Positions 1-11,809 of a stretch of 64,000 nt of DNA are shown here, one piece after another. Under the pieces are notes generated by a model. The model searched no databases. It saw nothing but the letters and a program-made list of their open reading frames with translations, and was not told where the DNA came from. The DNA comes from Oasisia sp. SBJ-2009. Its lineage: Eukaryota > Annelida > Polychaeta > Sabellida > Siboglinidae. The stretch spans positions 4,442,869 to 4,506,868 of the forward strand of contig OZ024857.1 in NCBI GenBank assembly GCA_964017155.1. The letters are read 5' to 3'. The position numbers and the translations under genes were made by a program. Numbering within the stretch: position 1 is the first letter of the stretch; each line of letters opens with the position of its first letter.

Positions 1-706
1 AGTTTGTATGGCTTAAGTCTTGTTCAAATTTGCTTAAGGCTTCATCGTCCAATGCTCTGTTATACTTCACTTTTTGATCATTATTATTGGTCACGTAAGT
101 ACTATTATCACACAGAACGAAAATTGGCATATGATCCGTAGCATCGCTTAAAACAATGCCGCACATTTTGTTTCTGCATAGCTCAGAACAATTTTTTTTA
201 TCTATTATAGTTGCAGTCGTGCCTGTTATTCTTGTTTAGTCTGGGTAACCGAGGCTAAGTCTGACCTAGCCTCCTAGCCCTAGGGGTAGGCTATGATCGC
301 ACTCAGAAAACAGTTGTTATTCAGACTAACTCTACAATAAAGTTTTAGAAAACAATTAACATTTGATGTTATATTATTTTTTCAACAACCACGCCTAAGT
401 CAAGTTAGGCAGCGAAGCGCTGTAGGCCTGTACTGTATGTATTACATGGTGTACATGCATGCGTGCGTGCGTGCGTGCCGGCGTGTGTGTGTATATGTGC
501 ATGCATGTTTACAGTCCCTTAGCGATATAAATTCTGGAATATAATGAAAATGATTTATTCATTGACTTAAGTTTCTATACTCCACACAGCTTCTTCTGGG
601 CGAACAAAGAGTCAAAGCCAAAGGGTGCGTGAAACTTAATTTCGATGAGATAAAATAAAGTTGAAAGTAAAATTGAAACAAAACTAGGACAATGCGAAAA
701 TCTTAC
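1..706. other. Intron 1 of ADGF copy A (partial)
   Basis: No open coding segment recognised. The part at 545-655 matches, inverted, the intron after exon 1 of copy B (11610-11720). A short GCGT/GT-rich stretch lies at 455-495. Confidence 0.6.
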
Positions 707-1046
707 CTTTTGGCATTTTCTTAATGAAGCGGAATACGTCGCTCTCTTCAATTTTGGCCTTCACTGTCATGAAGTTGTGAGCCGGGGGGAAGAAACCTTT
801 TGGTTTGGCAGCTTCGCTCATTTCAGCTGCTTTCCACTTCATCAGAATACTGTTCACTTTGAGCTCGTCTGCGTTCAAAACAACGCCTCCACCGGTAGTT
901 ATTTTCCATTCTTCTTGTAGCAAACTTCTCCTCTTCGATAAATATGAGTTTTTATCTTCTGCTTTGACTATCGAATTATAGTCATTAATGAACAACAGAA
1001 AACTACAAGCACAAAATGCGAACGTCGCTGATACACGGCCGTACAT
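707..1046 (-). CDS. ADGF: ADGF/ADA2-like adenosine deaminase, exon 1 (copy A, gene continues off the left edge)
   Basis: Seen: an open exon of 340 bp starting with ATG and ending AAAAG|GTAAGA, a good donor. It encodes a hydrophobic leader ([11 protein letters not shown]), then the ADA2 N-terminal domain with [20 protein letters not shown] and FIKKMPK. Known family: ADGF/ADA2 proteins are secreted enzymes that deaminate adenosine to inosine, and the MPKG segment leads into the first zinc-binding HxH motif, which lies in exon 2, outside the window here. The exon is nearly identical to exon 1 of copy B at 11183-11522 but on the opposite strand, so the two genes are divergent. Positions 1-706 are its intron 1; 590-650 still match intron 1 of copy B. 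Intactness of the rest cannot be judged. Confidence 0.85.
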
Positions 1047-1051
1047 TTTGT

Positions 1052-1245
1052 CGACTGAGTGTGGTCAATACAAAAATGCAAAGGCAAGTTCTTATATAGC
1101 GCAGTATCCAGTCCTCAGGACCGTTTACACTTTACAATGTCATGCGAGTTGAGTTGAGTTGAGTCACGTGATGACGTACGACAGCTGCACTTGACCAGCC
1201 GTACACAAACTATCCTCGATTAATCAGATTCCGTGAGGTGGCCCC
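1052..1245 (-). promoter_or_regulatory. Core promoter of ADGF copy A with a TATA box
   Basis: Reading toward the gene: a GGTGGCC...CTCACGG MITE end (1228-1243), a conserved block with TGACGTAC and CACGTGA (about 1152-1180), then CTATATAAG (1091-1099) about 45-50 bp before the ATG, a plausible TATA box. The CACGTG/TGACGTA block is repeated before copy B (11129-11155), but copy B lacks the TATA segment. Binding-factor identities (bHLH or CREB-like) are inference from motif shape only. Confidence 0.5.
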
Positions 1246-2056
1246 TAAAAAGTATAACTTCTCGGCAAAGTTACGCAGCCGAGCGAGACAAACGCTGGTC
1301 TGGCTCACTGGCACGGTTTCCAACTCCGCGGTATTCCCGCGGAATTGTGCTAGTTTTTTTTATCTGTTCCGCGGGGGGAAATATGCAGTTGCGGGTTCCG
1401 GTTTTTGGGGCTTCTTTTTATGCACATAATTATGCTGCTATTTTGGGGCTATAGTTTCAAAAGTGCTGTTTTTTACGTCATGTGTTACATTTAAGAGCCA
1501 TCATAGTCTTCATCTCATAATAAATACTGTGAACAACCAAATCAAAGCCTCCTAATTAATGTTTTTGAATACAGACACACGCATTACCCACTCCAGCCTT
1601 GGTCACGCAGGGGAGGGTTGTGATGATTGAGAAGGGGTAAAACGCCAAAAACAAATCTTCTGGTACTACAATGTTTCGTTGCCATATAGTCACAAGTCAT
1701 TGTCTTATGCCATATAGTCACATATTGTCTTGATGGTAGTAGATATCATTAACTATAACGCAATTATGCGCCGTGGCCATAAGCCAAGCCAAGCTGAACG
1801 CGCGCCCTCACATAATTCGAGAATCAAATTGGTAATAAAGCACAGACGATGTATCTCGCATCGACGTCTGAAACCGCAGCAACTGACACCGATTGACTGG
1901 ACATTTCTCAATAACAAATTTAGTAATTGTTTTCCCATCAACTGTCTGCATCTAGTCCTATCAATAGGCCAATGCGTCAGTTAGTATTTAATTAATCCTT
2001 GTGTGTTGACGCGGAAGGTCGGAAACTTAGGTTTTCAAGTGGATTGCATACTGATA

Positions 2057-2478
2057 GTGACCCCGGTGGACCAAATGAGTGATAAGTCGGGATTTGACAT
2101 TTGGCGTGAGTGCCATCTAAAGCCAAATGGCATGATTTTGGTGAATTGAGATTTGTATGGAAAATGAATTTATAGAATCTGTTTTAACACTTCCAGCCAT
2201 TCTACACTATTTATGGAAAAGAAAATGTGTATTTTAGCGCAATCTTATGCAAGCCCTCTTGATTAACTAGCACAAAATGCAAAACTAAAACGGTGGTTTT
2301 CTCCAGTTTACTGTTTGACACCTACCATGCCTAATGTGAAATAACTTCACCAATTTGTGTAGTAGAGTCACAATTTTTGAAACACTGTAAAGTACTATAT
2401 CTCCTCTTTCCAAATATATAAAACGAGTGTGTCAAAATATTTCCTACTTATCACTCATTTGGTCAGCCGGGGTGACGG
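2057..2478. mobile_element. MITE with about 30-bp terminal inverted repeats
   Basis: The left end GTGACCCCGGTGGACCAAAT (from 2057) is the inverted match of the right end, which closes with ATTTGGTCAGCCGGGGTGAC near 2476; the match continues inward through GAGTGATAAGT. TA dinucleotides at 2055-2056 and 2479-2480 could be the target duplication. No coding capacity. The flanking stretches 1246-2054 and 2479-4077 hold no gene I recognise. Confidence 0.7.
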
Positions 2479-4887
2479 TACATAATGGGCAAGTGCAGTG
2501 CACGTGCACGGGAAAACAATTATGTACGGAATGGCCATTATAATAAATGTCTTTACAATTAATGTGACTTATAGTAGGAACAACAATTTAATTCAGTTTA
2601 ATTTACATCGGTGGAAATATAACCGTCACTGTAGTGACACGAATACTCGGACTTGATCTTCTCATATGGGAAAACGCTAAAAGTCCGACCATTCGAAACA
2701 CATTTTTTATGCTTACATGTATGCATAAGAAAATTGCAATCGTACGTGCTCATACACACGTGCAGTGGCACATGCACGCATACACACACAGACACGCACG
2801 CACGCATGCGCCCTTATAATAGGCTATGATTTTTATGATAGCCACCTAAAGATAAAGCCGGCTACCATATTCCTCACGCTACATCTCCCATTCCCAAACC
2901 TGCAGACCAGCCTTAGGCAGCCTATCACAGGGGCCAAGGTTATAAAACCGCACTCAGTACTCGGTGCGCTAAGTTAATGCTCAAGCCTCGGGCGCTTTCA
3001 CACCGTGACCATGCTCATACTCAACGTAGGTCACCAAACTTCAGACTTGAGCACGGAACGCCCAAATTGGCAAATCCTGAGTATGCTCAAGGACAAGAGA
3101 GCGCTCAAGGCCGCGTACTCAAGCAAACAAAGACGGCAGCTCACGTAGATATTGGTCGATTTCGTTGTCAAACTACGTCGATTTTGATAAGATAGGCAGT
3201 CCGATTTGAGCGACCGAGTCACTGACGAGGTGTTGTCGATCAATTTGAAGAGGTGGTGTAACAAGAATGATTTGAAAGGCACTGTGTTGTGCCTAAAACG
3301 GCAGTGTTTACTGAACATTTGCAAACTTAAGCGGCAGACGACGACAGTACGATACAGTCTTGCAATAATTATGTTTTTGTGGCAAAGTGGCAAACTAATT
3401 CTGTTTAGGGGGACATGAAAGGGAAACTGTGGTCATTTACAATCATGTTACTATGATATCCCTGCTATTTTGTAGTAGTTTGCCTAATTTTATTTATTTA
3501 TTGTTATTACTATTGACACAGTATACTTAACTGGTTGACTATCTTAACATTACTACTTTTCTACTACTGTTGTTGTTAGTAATGTTGGCAGCTCTGTTTT
3601 GGTTTGATTTTCCCTATTCTCTCATTTACTTTGCATGGTCTGTTTCTTAATCTGTGAAATTGTAATTAATTATATAGGTGTGGGTGTTCTCGCCAATGTC
3701 TTTGGAGGACGGACTTCAGTTGGTTGATTTTTTAATGACTTTTTGGTAAAATACCACAACAATTGTGGATCTGGTAAAATGACAAATTAAATAGTGCTAA
3801 GCTGTACTCACCCCTCACACAGCGAGACACTGTATACTAACTTACTAAGTATAAGCCTATTGATTTGTTTCATACTGGCATATTAGTGAGGCAACTGTTT
3901 GAACACATTGTACACAATTAAACAACACTGGCTAACTGATGTCAGTAAATAAATAACGTGATAATTACGTAGAAAACTTGGTACAGTCCTATGTATATAT
4001 ACAGGGACTGCAGTGGCTTTCTGCCGTGCTGTAGCATGGCTGTCACCAGCCCGTGTTGACTTCAACGTATCATGTGTTAGTCTCGCTTAATTTTAACCGA
4101 CTGTCGGTCGGCTGCGGAACTACGCCGAAAGACAGTCTGGTTACTTAATCGGCTTTTTTTTGTTTATCCGCGTGATCTATACAATGCTCGATAAGCCAAA
4201 CGGCTTCCTTGTCCACCTTGTAAAGAACCACCGCTATAATTTTACAGCGTATAGAATTATCTATGTAGTGTAGAAAAGCGTTATTAAATGTATAGTTAAT
4301 ATGATAGTTAATATGCAGACACAAACAAGTTCGACATTCCAAAATATAATCTACTTATGCTTTCAGTAAACTTTCTTATAATCAACAAGATAGATTGGGT
4401 CAATACACCGACGTTCACCAATGTTAAACTAAAGCCGTATTGTCACAGGATAAGATTAAACTCTATGGTTGATTGTTTACACGAAAGGCGAGGCAGAATC
4501 ATCGCCGGTCACGAATTGTTAAGCCAAAGTAAGATTGTGTGGATAGTCCCTGGATGGCGATCTTGGGGGCGACATCTTGAGAAAGCGAACGTCATTAGGC
4601 TGTCTGGGCGATTAAGAGAGATACTTTAAAAAGGACGGAAATGCAAGCAGAGAGGGGAGAAGGAGGGAGACGAGGAGAACCAGAGCCGCGCAAACATGAC
4701 TCTGGTCTACGATTTTGGCTTCTAAATTATTATACGAATATGGGACTGTTGCTCATATTTTATCATGCACTTCTAAATTAACCGGCGAACTTTAAAACAT
4801 GTCAACTTGTAGGAACTTGTGAAAGCGGTCCTGAAGAAGAGTAGGGAATTCAGAGTTTCGATGTTATACTTAATATATTCGCGTGTA

Positions 4888-7745
4888 GGGGAGACCGGGG
4901 CTAGTTGTAACAGGGGTAAGTTGTAACAGAGGGCTTGCAGACAAAACTACTAATGCAAATTATTCTGCAAGAAGACAGCATGTTCATCAATAGATTTGAG
5001 CATGTCATGTGTAATATCACACGAATCCGTCGACACGCCATTAATTTATGCCGTTTTTAAAGAAAACACGTACTATTCTGATTTTTTTCAATATGTTCAA
5101 GTTAAGTATATGAGTATCCATACTTCATATTTTCTGCTTTTTCATTGATATATGTATTTACGAGTATATTATTGTAACTCTGACATAAACCTTTAAACAG
5201 GATTTGAAGAATATTTTATGCAATATCGTGTTTTATGAAAAAGACGGGTCGGGGCAAGTTGTAACATTCATCTCGGGGCAAGTTGTAACACCGTTTAGGC
5301 CGGGAGCCAGGTCCAGGTCTCAGGATGTTTTCTGCTTAGTTTTTTTTCACTGCCATTTCCTGTTAACCTATGCCATGGGCCATCACAAGTTTGTAATGAC
5401 CACTCCCAACTCGGGACCTTTTGCCTTCAGGGGGCCAAAACCCCCTTTTCGGGCCTAAAATTAGGTATATTCAAATATTGTGTCAGTGTGACGTCAGAAA
5501 TAGACACAGAAAAACCATATTTGGCAGAAAGCATCAATAGATAACAGGGAAGGCTACCATATATGATTTAGGGGCTTTCCACAAAGCAATTCCATAATTT
5601 TAGCCATTGCGTCCCAAAAATGATGAAAAATCGTCCTCCGCCTGACACGTTCATGTCAGAAATTAATATTTACAAGCCTTTCGAAATGAACAACATGGAC
5701 TCTTTTCCAAATAGAAGACTTCCCAAGGCCATAAGCTTCTATTTGGTACCACGATGACCTCTCTATCTTGAAAATTGTGCCCGCTGTGGGTGAAAAGCCT
5801 AACGTATTACCTAAATGACTGAAATTTCAGTTATCGGATTTCGGGTCTTCTAATGTGCTACCATCTTAAATTTTTGGACAATAACCTTGATCTTTAAGTT
5901 GATTTCATGTTTATTAGTGTTGTTCAAGTTTACTATGCATATCTGAATTCTATATAAGGTCAAAGTCAACGATAAAGGTTCAAGGTCAATTGATTTTACC
6001 CCCACCCATGGACTGTGTGGGCGCAGAAATCAAGCTATGCTTAACCGTGTGGCATGTAGTACCTCGTTCTGAAGCCCTGCACATCTAGATGTCGATTCTA
6101 GACTTTGTCTCGTCATACAATCAAGCAGGATACCCTGGTCGTAAAGGCCCCTGAATGTAATACTGCCCCCCCCCCTCCGCTATATCTGCCAAATTAGCGA
6201 CCCCGGAATTATGCGAAATAGTTAAAGTGCTACAGTGATTAGCAATTCTGATGTGGTGAAGAGGCAACCCGAAGGGGCAGTTTTCCATAGTGATTGGGAC
6301 AATTTCGATCAGTTGGTTTCAGATATGTATGTAGCATGGTCCGTTCAGTGAGAAATGGAGAACTGGGAGAAACTGGGCGCTTCTGGCTCGAATACTTGGA
6401 TTGCATCTGGCTCGTCTTGTCATTGAACAACGCAATCAAAACGAATTATTACGACAGGTACCAGTCTGCATAAGCCACATGCCTGTGCAAATCAGCAGAA
6501 TTATGCTTGATTTCTCACATATTACGGCCACTTTCTAGAACACATTGAGAAAACGCAACCTGGTTCAGAGAAACTGCTGCGTGCTGGGGCTATCAGTGTT
6601 GCCAGATCGCACTATCTGCTGCCACACTGATAAAACAATAGAAGAGACAGCTATGAAGTGGCTCAAGTCTATATCAGGTTCTGGTACATATTCTGCTGGA
6701 ATCAGCGGTATCACCAGTAATTATGAAGCGAGTCAACGTCACCTTTTGACTGTGCATGCCAAGGGAGAAAATGCTCGAAAACAGACAGGCCGCTAGAGCA
6801 GCGCGAGCTACAGGATGCAGTAGTAAGCGAAAAATGTCACTCACGAAAGACAAAGGCAAAGCTCTCGTCAAAAAAACAACATCAGTGGAATGGTTCTGAT
6901 TAGTATGTGACGAGAATTACGCCGACAGCAGGTCGCATGAACAGTGGATCCAATGTCAGATGTGCCTCAGATGGGAACACACTAAAAGCACCACAGGCGA
7001 CGACACATATCTGTGTCACTTGTGCGACTCTGACAGCGAGTAGGCCTTATTCATCAGGTTCCTGTCGTTGCCGATCTGATGATATATGTCATACTAGTCT
7101 TGTTTTTAATTTTGATTTTCATCTTTCTTTTTAATTTTATTGTGGAAAGGAATACCTAACGAGTGTGCATAATTGCCCATTGCATTCACAATATACGTTA
7201 CATCAGACACTTAGTTAAAACATACGACTAATTACTGGGCCTACTGTGTTTTAGCAATTATAAATAACCGTTTGTAATCGAAATGATTGCTATTGCAATT
7301 TCTGGTAATAAAACTATGTTTTGTTTGGTCAGATACTGTGTTTAAAAGCTGAACTCCAATACGGCATATACTATATATGCAATGATACATCGTTATTATT
7401 ATTTATTAAGTCTCAAATAATGTATATAGCTTACAGAAAGCAGTAGCATCAATTGTGTAATTTTATGTTGTGTTACAACTTACCCCAACGGTAAACCATA
7501 CGTGTTACAACTTACCCCGTACTCTGTTACAACTTGCCCCGTATCGGGGTAAGTTGTAACACTTTAGGACACCTCATATAATACATCATACCGTAAATGT
7601 GAAATATCCCAGACAATTAATTATCTCCAATTAACTGCGGGAGATATGTGAGGATCTTTTGCCATAAAAAAGTTTTGATTGGTTAAGAAACACTCCCGCA
7701 ATCCTGAAATATGTTGTTTTTGTTACAACTAGCCCCGGTCTCCCC
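4888..7745 (+). mobile_element. DNA transposon with GGGGAGACCGGGGCTAGTTG termini, degenerate
   Basis: The first 25 bases from 4888 (GGGGAGACCGGGGCTAGTTG, then TAACA) are repeated in inverse at 7721-7745. Copies of a 15-bp motif, GGGGYAAGTTGTAAC, lie inside both ends: near 4914, 5252 and 5276 on the left, and near 7474, 7502, 7526 and 7543 on the right, in both orientations. Such subterminal arrays are known as transposase-binding sites in several DNA transposon families; that role here is inferred. The flanks (GTGTA / ATTAC) give no convincing target duplication. The interior carries the transposase tail described separately. Confidence 0.7.
6839..7043 (+). pseudogene. C-terminal zinc-binding tail of a pogo-like transposase, with an in-frame stop
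   Basis: After a TGA at 6897-6899, the frame reads CDENY...WIQCQMCLRWEH...YLCHLCDSDSE and stops at 7041-7043. The spacing C..C...W.H...C..C with a terminal SDSE-type acidic tail resembles the PHD-like tail found at the end of pogo/Tigger-type DDE transposases. No catalytic DDE segment is recognisable upstream in 5460-6830, so the copy is dead. The family assignment rests on this short tail only. Confidence 0.45.
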
Positions 7746-7949
7746 ATTACTTGAACGCCGTCATGAATAAAATTCGAAGTCGAACTTGGACAAGCGTTAA
7801 TTCTTCATCTTTGAATCATACTGATTCATGGCGAGCGCCCTTCATACAACCCGACGACGACTACAATTACTCCAAACCTTCTTCACAATACGGTGAGACT
7901 GATACGCGCACGCGACCCAACCGGGGTGCACACTTACATTGGACGAGCG

Positions 7950-8046
7950 CGCCAGTTCGAATCGCCTCATCAATGAGGGTGCCAATTGACAACCTGCCAT
8001 CTAGAGTTGATTCTCTAGGTGGCAATCTTGTTAAATCTTGTTAAAT
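7950..8046 (+). repeat. Truncated retroelement 3' tail (CR1-like tail or SINE sharing it)
   Basis: From about 7991 to 8046 the sequence matches the inverse of the 3' end of the CR1-like LINE at 46799-46845: the hairpin GCCATCTAGAG-TTGATT-CTCTAGGTGGC followed by ATCTTGTTAAATCTTG. GTTCGAATC at 7961-7969 resembles a tRNA B box, so a tRNA-derived SINE using the LINE tail is possible. It could also be just a 5'-truncated LINE. Confidence 0.5.
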
Positions 8047-9650
8047 GCTGTCACATCACGGACACTGTCGTGATTTATATTTTTATAAACAACTGCAAAT
8101 TTTTATTTCTATTTATTTTGTGTTAATATAAGTTTAATTTAGAATAGTTTTTATAATACAGTATTATTTGATAAAAAAGGTATCCTCATTTAAAGTTGCA
8201 TTCTGACTTCCGCCATGTTTAAAATAAAAAAATTCCATTAAACCAGCATCCCCCGTACACTATATATTGTTTTCCTCAACTACCTATCAACTTATTTTCA
8301 CATAATATGCCATTTTAAGATAAAAAGGAGCAAAAGAAGAAAATAATTCCTGGCGAGCCTCGCCACTTAGAATTCACCGATTGGCTTAGACCTCGACGAA
8401 CGGAATTCCAGTGAAAAGCACTGCCAGGAGGGGCCACACTAAAAGGCGGACCACAATTGGCAGACCGCACGGAAACGGCATACCATATTCACAAAGGTAT
8501 CACCGCTCGATACGCTCTATATTTACGGCATGCACAGTTGCCCACATACAAACTATCGCTGGCTACGCGCCTGTACGGTCAATGGCTAATTGAGGATGAT
8601 TTAAACAACTAGGGTCTAGTTGCCTAGTGGCGCATCTAGCGACTAACGTGGATTTGTGGAACCCCATTGTGGCCCGCCTTTTAGTTTGCCTCATCGTTTA
8701 CTTACGTTGACCGGAGAGTTCCGATGGTAAAAATAGATCGATTTTTGGGAAACTCCAGAGCCGTTGTTTGTTGCAAATTTATATTTGATCAAATAACGTA
8801 TAAAACCACAACGTGAGACATGTGGTAGGAAGTATACTAATAAGCAAATATCGGTCATGGTGTACATTGATTTTTCTAAAATGCGTTAAAAAGGGGAAAT
8901 TATGTCAGAATGCAACTTTAATTTGTATGCTATCTGTGTGGCCGTGGGGATATACAAAGCTGCCACCTCACGGATACTGGTGAATCCAGCCGTAATTATA
9001 ATTTTATAAACAACTGTAAATTTGAATTTTTACTTACTTTTGTGTTAATATAAGTTTTGTGTTACTTTTGTTTTAATATAAGTTCAATGTTGAATACTTT
9101 TCATATGATATTATTATCTTGTAAAAGTATATCGTTATTTTTATTTTATTTCATAGTTGGCCTGAGAGCCAATCAGCGTCTCTACCCTAATCTGGGGTAA
9201 GGCCGCCCTGGCGGGTCGAAAATGCAGACCCATTGTTTCCCCAGGCGGGTGTGGGGGGGGGGGGGGGGCTTAGAAGTGCTGATTGGCTCACAGGCCAGCT
9301 ATGAAATAAGAATTAAAATATATATTTTTACAAGATAATTATATCATATAAAAATATTCTGCATTGAACTTATATTAACACAAAACTAAGTAAAAATTCA
9401 AATATACAGTTGTTTATAAAATATGAATTACAGCAGGATTAACCAGTATCCGTGAGGTGGCAGCATTGTCTAGCCCACACGGATAGCATACACATTAAAT
9501 AAGGATACCTTTTTTATCAAATAATGCTGTATTATAAAAACTATTCAAAATTAAACTTATATTAACAAAAAATAAATAGAAATACAAATTTGCAGTTGTC
9601 TATAAAATATATATTACGGCAATGTCCGTGAGGTGGCAGCATTCTATAGA
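8043..9650. mobile_element. Nested pair of inverted-repeat elements sharing CACCTCACGGA-type ends
   Basis: Outer arms: 8043-8215 and the inverse at 9490-9650 (shared AAAAAGGTATCC, GTGTTAATATAAGTTTAAT). Inner arms: 8958-9160 and the inverse at 9279-9465, ending TGCCACCTCACGGATACTGG, with a G-run at 9249-9268 near the centre. The same CACCTCACGGA end recurs at 9625, 11079 and 1230, so this is a MITE family. A separate dispersed repeat lies at 8490-8680, related to 40920-41155. No coding capacity. Confidence 0.6.
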
Positions 9651-9743
9651 TCACGCGGATAATATTCAAATGCCGGCAAAGTAACCAGACTGTCTTCTCG
9701 ACGTAGTTCCGCAGCCGACCGACAGTCGGTTAAGCGAGTCTAT

Positions 9744-10836
9744 ACATCGCTGGGTCATCGGAACTGATGACGAGGGGGAAGCCTTCAGCCATGAGAGGAG
9801 CGGCCGGGTGGTTGCGCAGGTCGTCCACCAGCATGAGTACCTGTGAGAACATGTAGGTGGCGCTAGTATTCAGTGTATGGCAGTTTTACGAGCACTGCTC
9901 ACAGCACGGACACGCTGTTTCTGTATTTAGTTAATAAAAATCAAAATAACACCTTACAACCTGCAGTACATGCAGTATGGAGACTGGCTTTCCAGTCACT
10001 GCAATATTGCGAGGTCAACAGCCGGAAGTTGAACAATAATAACTTTATTTTATAAAGCGCTATATGTATCTTTCCAGATATAAGAATAACTAAGTGTGTT
10101 CAAAGGCGCTTAAATTATAACAATGTTAAACACATAATTACTATAATACAATCATTATTTTACATAAATAAAATGCACACATTACAGTAATTAAATGTCC
10201 GTTTATAATATTCCAAAACTCTATAAATATTCTTAAACTGCTGTTTATAAACAATGTCTTAGGTAGAGATGTGAACACATCCAGAGAGTCAGTGACATGT
10301 ACATTCAACGGCAGATCATTCCAGAGACATGATGTCATCACAGAGAAACCACGGCTACTGTATCGTCCCATGTTACTTTGTGAGGTTTCATATAAATTGG
10401 CTTAAAATCTTTTCAAAGTACGTTTACCTGTATTCGTCAGCCAATATATCTGGATATTTCGTAGCTGGCGACACTACACCAGAATACGAATATCATGATA
10501 TCACTCTTTGTGTCACTTATCGAATGTTCAACAAACATAATTTGAACTTGTAATGATTTCAATCAAGTACCTAAATGTGGATCGCGTCTCCATTTTGTGT
10601 AAAAATGTCTACACAGTTTTCGTTCTGCGTTTCTAATTAGTGCTGAATTTACAATGCACAACTCGACACTGACCTGGTTGGAGATAGGGTTAACTTCGAT
10701 GGCGATGTCACGTTCACGCAGTAGTTTGCGGATGCGTGGATGTTTCATGATGGCGTACCCGTGCCCAATTCGGGAAGCGTTCATGCAGAAGTAGAGCATC
10801 AAGAATGTTTAACGTCTACAAACATACCCTCCCTGT
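9744..10836 (-). pseudogene. ADGF copy C: broken exons 7 and 8
   Basis: Exon 7 (10836-10674) keeps the acceptor and donor and the segment [20 protein letters not shown]...ISNQ, but its first part carries small insertions that shift the frame before the RIGHG motif. Exon 8 (9840-9744) keeps the acceptor and encodes [20 protein letters not shown]...SSDDPAM, then stops abruptly at the inverted-repeat insertion ending at 9738. The intron between them (including a LINE 3' fragment at 10141-10371) matches copy B intron 7 (20640-21230) in inverse. The upstream 52-bp minisatellite is also shared. It cannot make a functional enzyme. Confidence 0.85.
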
Positions 10837-11070
10837 CTGCAAGTGGAAGCATCGAAAATGTTTGTATCTACAGACATACCCTCCCAGTCCGCAAGTGGAA
10901 GCATCGAGAATGTTTGTATCTACAGACATACCCTCCCAGTCTGCAAGTGGAAGCATCAAGAATGTTTGTATCTACAGACATACCCTCCCAGTCTGCAAGT
11001 GGAAGCATCGAGAATGTTTGTATCTACAGACATACCCTAGCTCCCAGTCTGCAAATGGAAACAACAAATA
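10795..11070 (-). repeat. 52-bp minisatellite built from the ADGF exon 7 acceptor (copy C)
   Basis: About five units on the minus strand. Each reads TTCCACTTGCAG|ACTGGGAGGG...GATGC, the 3' splice site and first codons of exon 7. The last unit, at 11030-11060, contains a three-base TAG insertion. It is the inverse of the array at 20173-20430. Confidence 0.9.
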
Positions 11071-11078
11071 CGCACGTG

Positions 11079-11182
11079 CTGCCACCTCACGGAGTCTGAT
11101 TAATCCAGGCTAGTTTTGTACGGCGCTTCGTACGTCATCACGTGACTCAACTCAAATCACATGACAGCATTCAGTAAACAAA
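11079..11182 (+). promoter_or_regulatory. 5' flank of ADGF copy B, no TATA box
   Basis: It starts with a MITE end (GCTGCCACCTCACGGAGTCT), then has the CGTACGTCATCACGTGACTC block (11129-11148) shared with copy A. Between that block and the ATG only about 27 bp remain; the 80-bp TATA-bearing segment of copy A is absent. Confidence 0.5.
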
Positions 11183-11738
11183 ATGTACGGCAATGCATCT
11201 GCGATGTTCGCATTTTGTGCTTGTAGTTTTCTGTTGTTCTTTAATGACTATAATTCGATAGTCAAAGCAGAAGATAAAAACTCATATTTATCGAAGAGGA
11301 GAAGTTTGCTACAAGAAGAATGGAAAATAACTACCGGTGGAGGCGTTGTTTTGAACGCAGACGAGCTCAAAGTGAACAGTATTCTGATGAAGTGGAAAGC
11401 AGCTGAAATGAGCGAAGCTGCAACACCAAAAGGTTTCTTCCCCCCGGCTCACAACTTCATGACAGTGAAGGCCAAAATTGAAGAGAGCGATGTATTCCGC
11501 TTCATTAAGAAAATGCCAAAAGGTTAGATTTCTACATAGTCCAAGTTTTGTTTCAATTTTACTTTCAATTTTACTTTGTCCCTTTGAAATTACGTCTCTT
11601 TGAAATCACGCACCCTTTGGCTTTGACTCTTTGTTCGCCCAGAAGGAGCTGTGTGGAGTATAGAAACTTAAGTCAATGAATAAATCATTTTTGTTATATT
11701 CCAGAATTGATATCAGTATGGGATTGTAAACATGCACG

Positions 11739-11809
<71 letters not shown>

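Larger units (their letters stand above)
4078..9738. mobile_element. Large inverted-repeat-bounded insertion (about 5.7 kb, composite)
   Basis: The segment at about 4078-4146 and its inverse at about 9672-9738 share CTCGCTTAA, CCGACTGTCGGTCGGCTGCG, GAACTACG and AGACAGTCTGGTTAC, a 60-65 bp imperfect inverted repeat. The right end abuts exactly the broken exon 8 of ADGF copy C. Everything between (the 4888-7745 transposon, a CR1-like tail, nested inverted repeats) lies inside. It may be one element or two copies of the same short MITE; no clear target duplication was found, and exon 8 does not resume on the far side. Confidence 0.45.

Noticed and set aside
3031..3418. Possible small genes on both strands
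   Set aside because: Overlapping frames of 70-120 codons with no recognisable domain, no splice context and no repeat copy to support them.
9684..9735. TTAA-flanked piggyBac-type insertion
   Set aside because: TTAA sits beside CCGACTGTCGG at both ends, but the inverted similarity continues outside it (CTCGCTTAA), so TTAA is probably part of the repeat rather than a target duplication.
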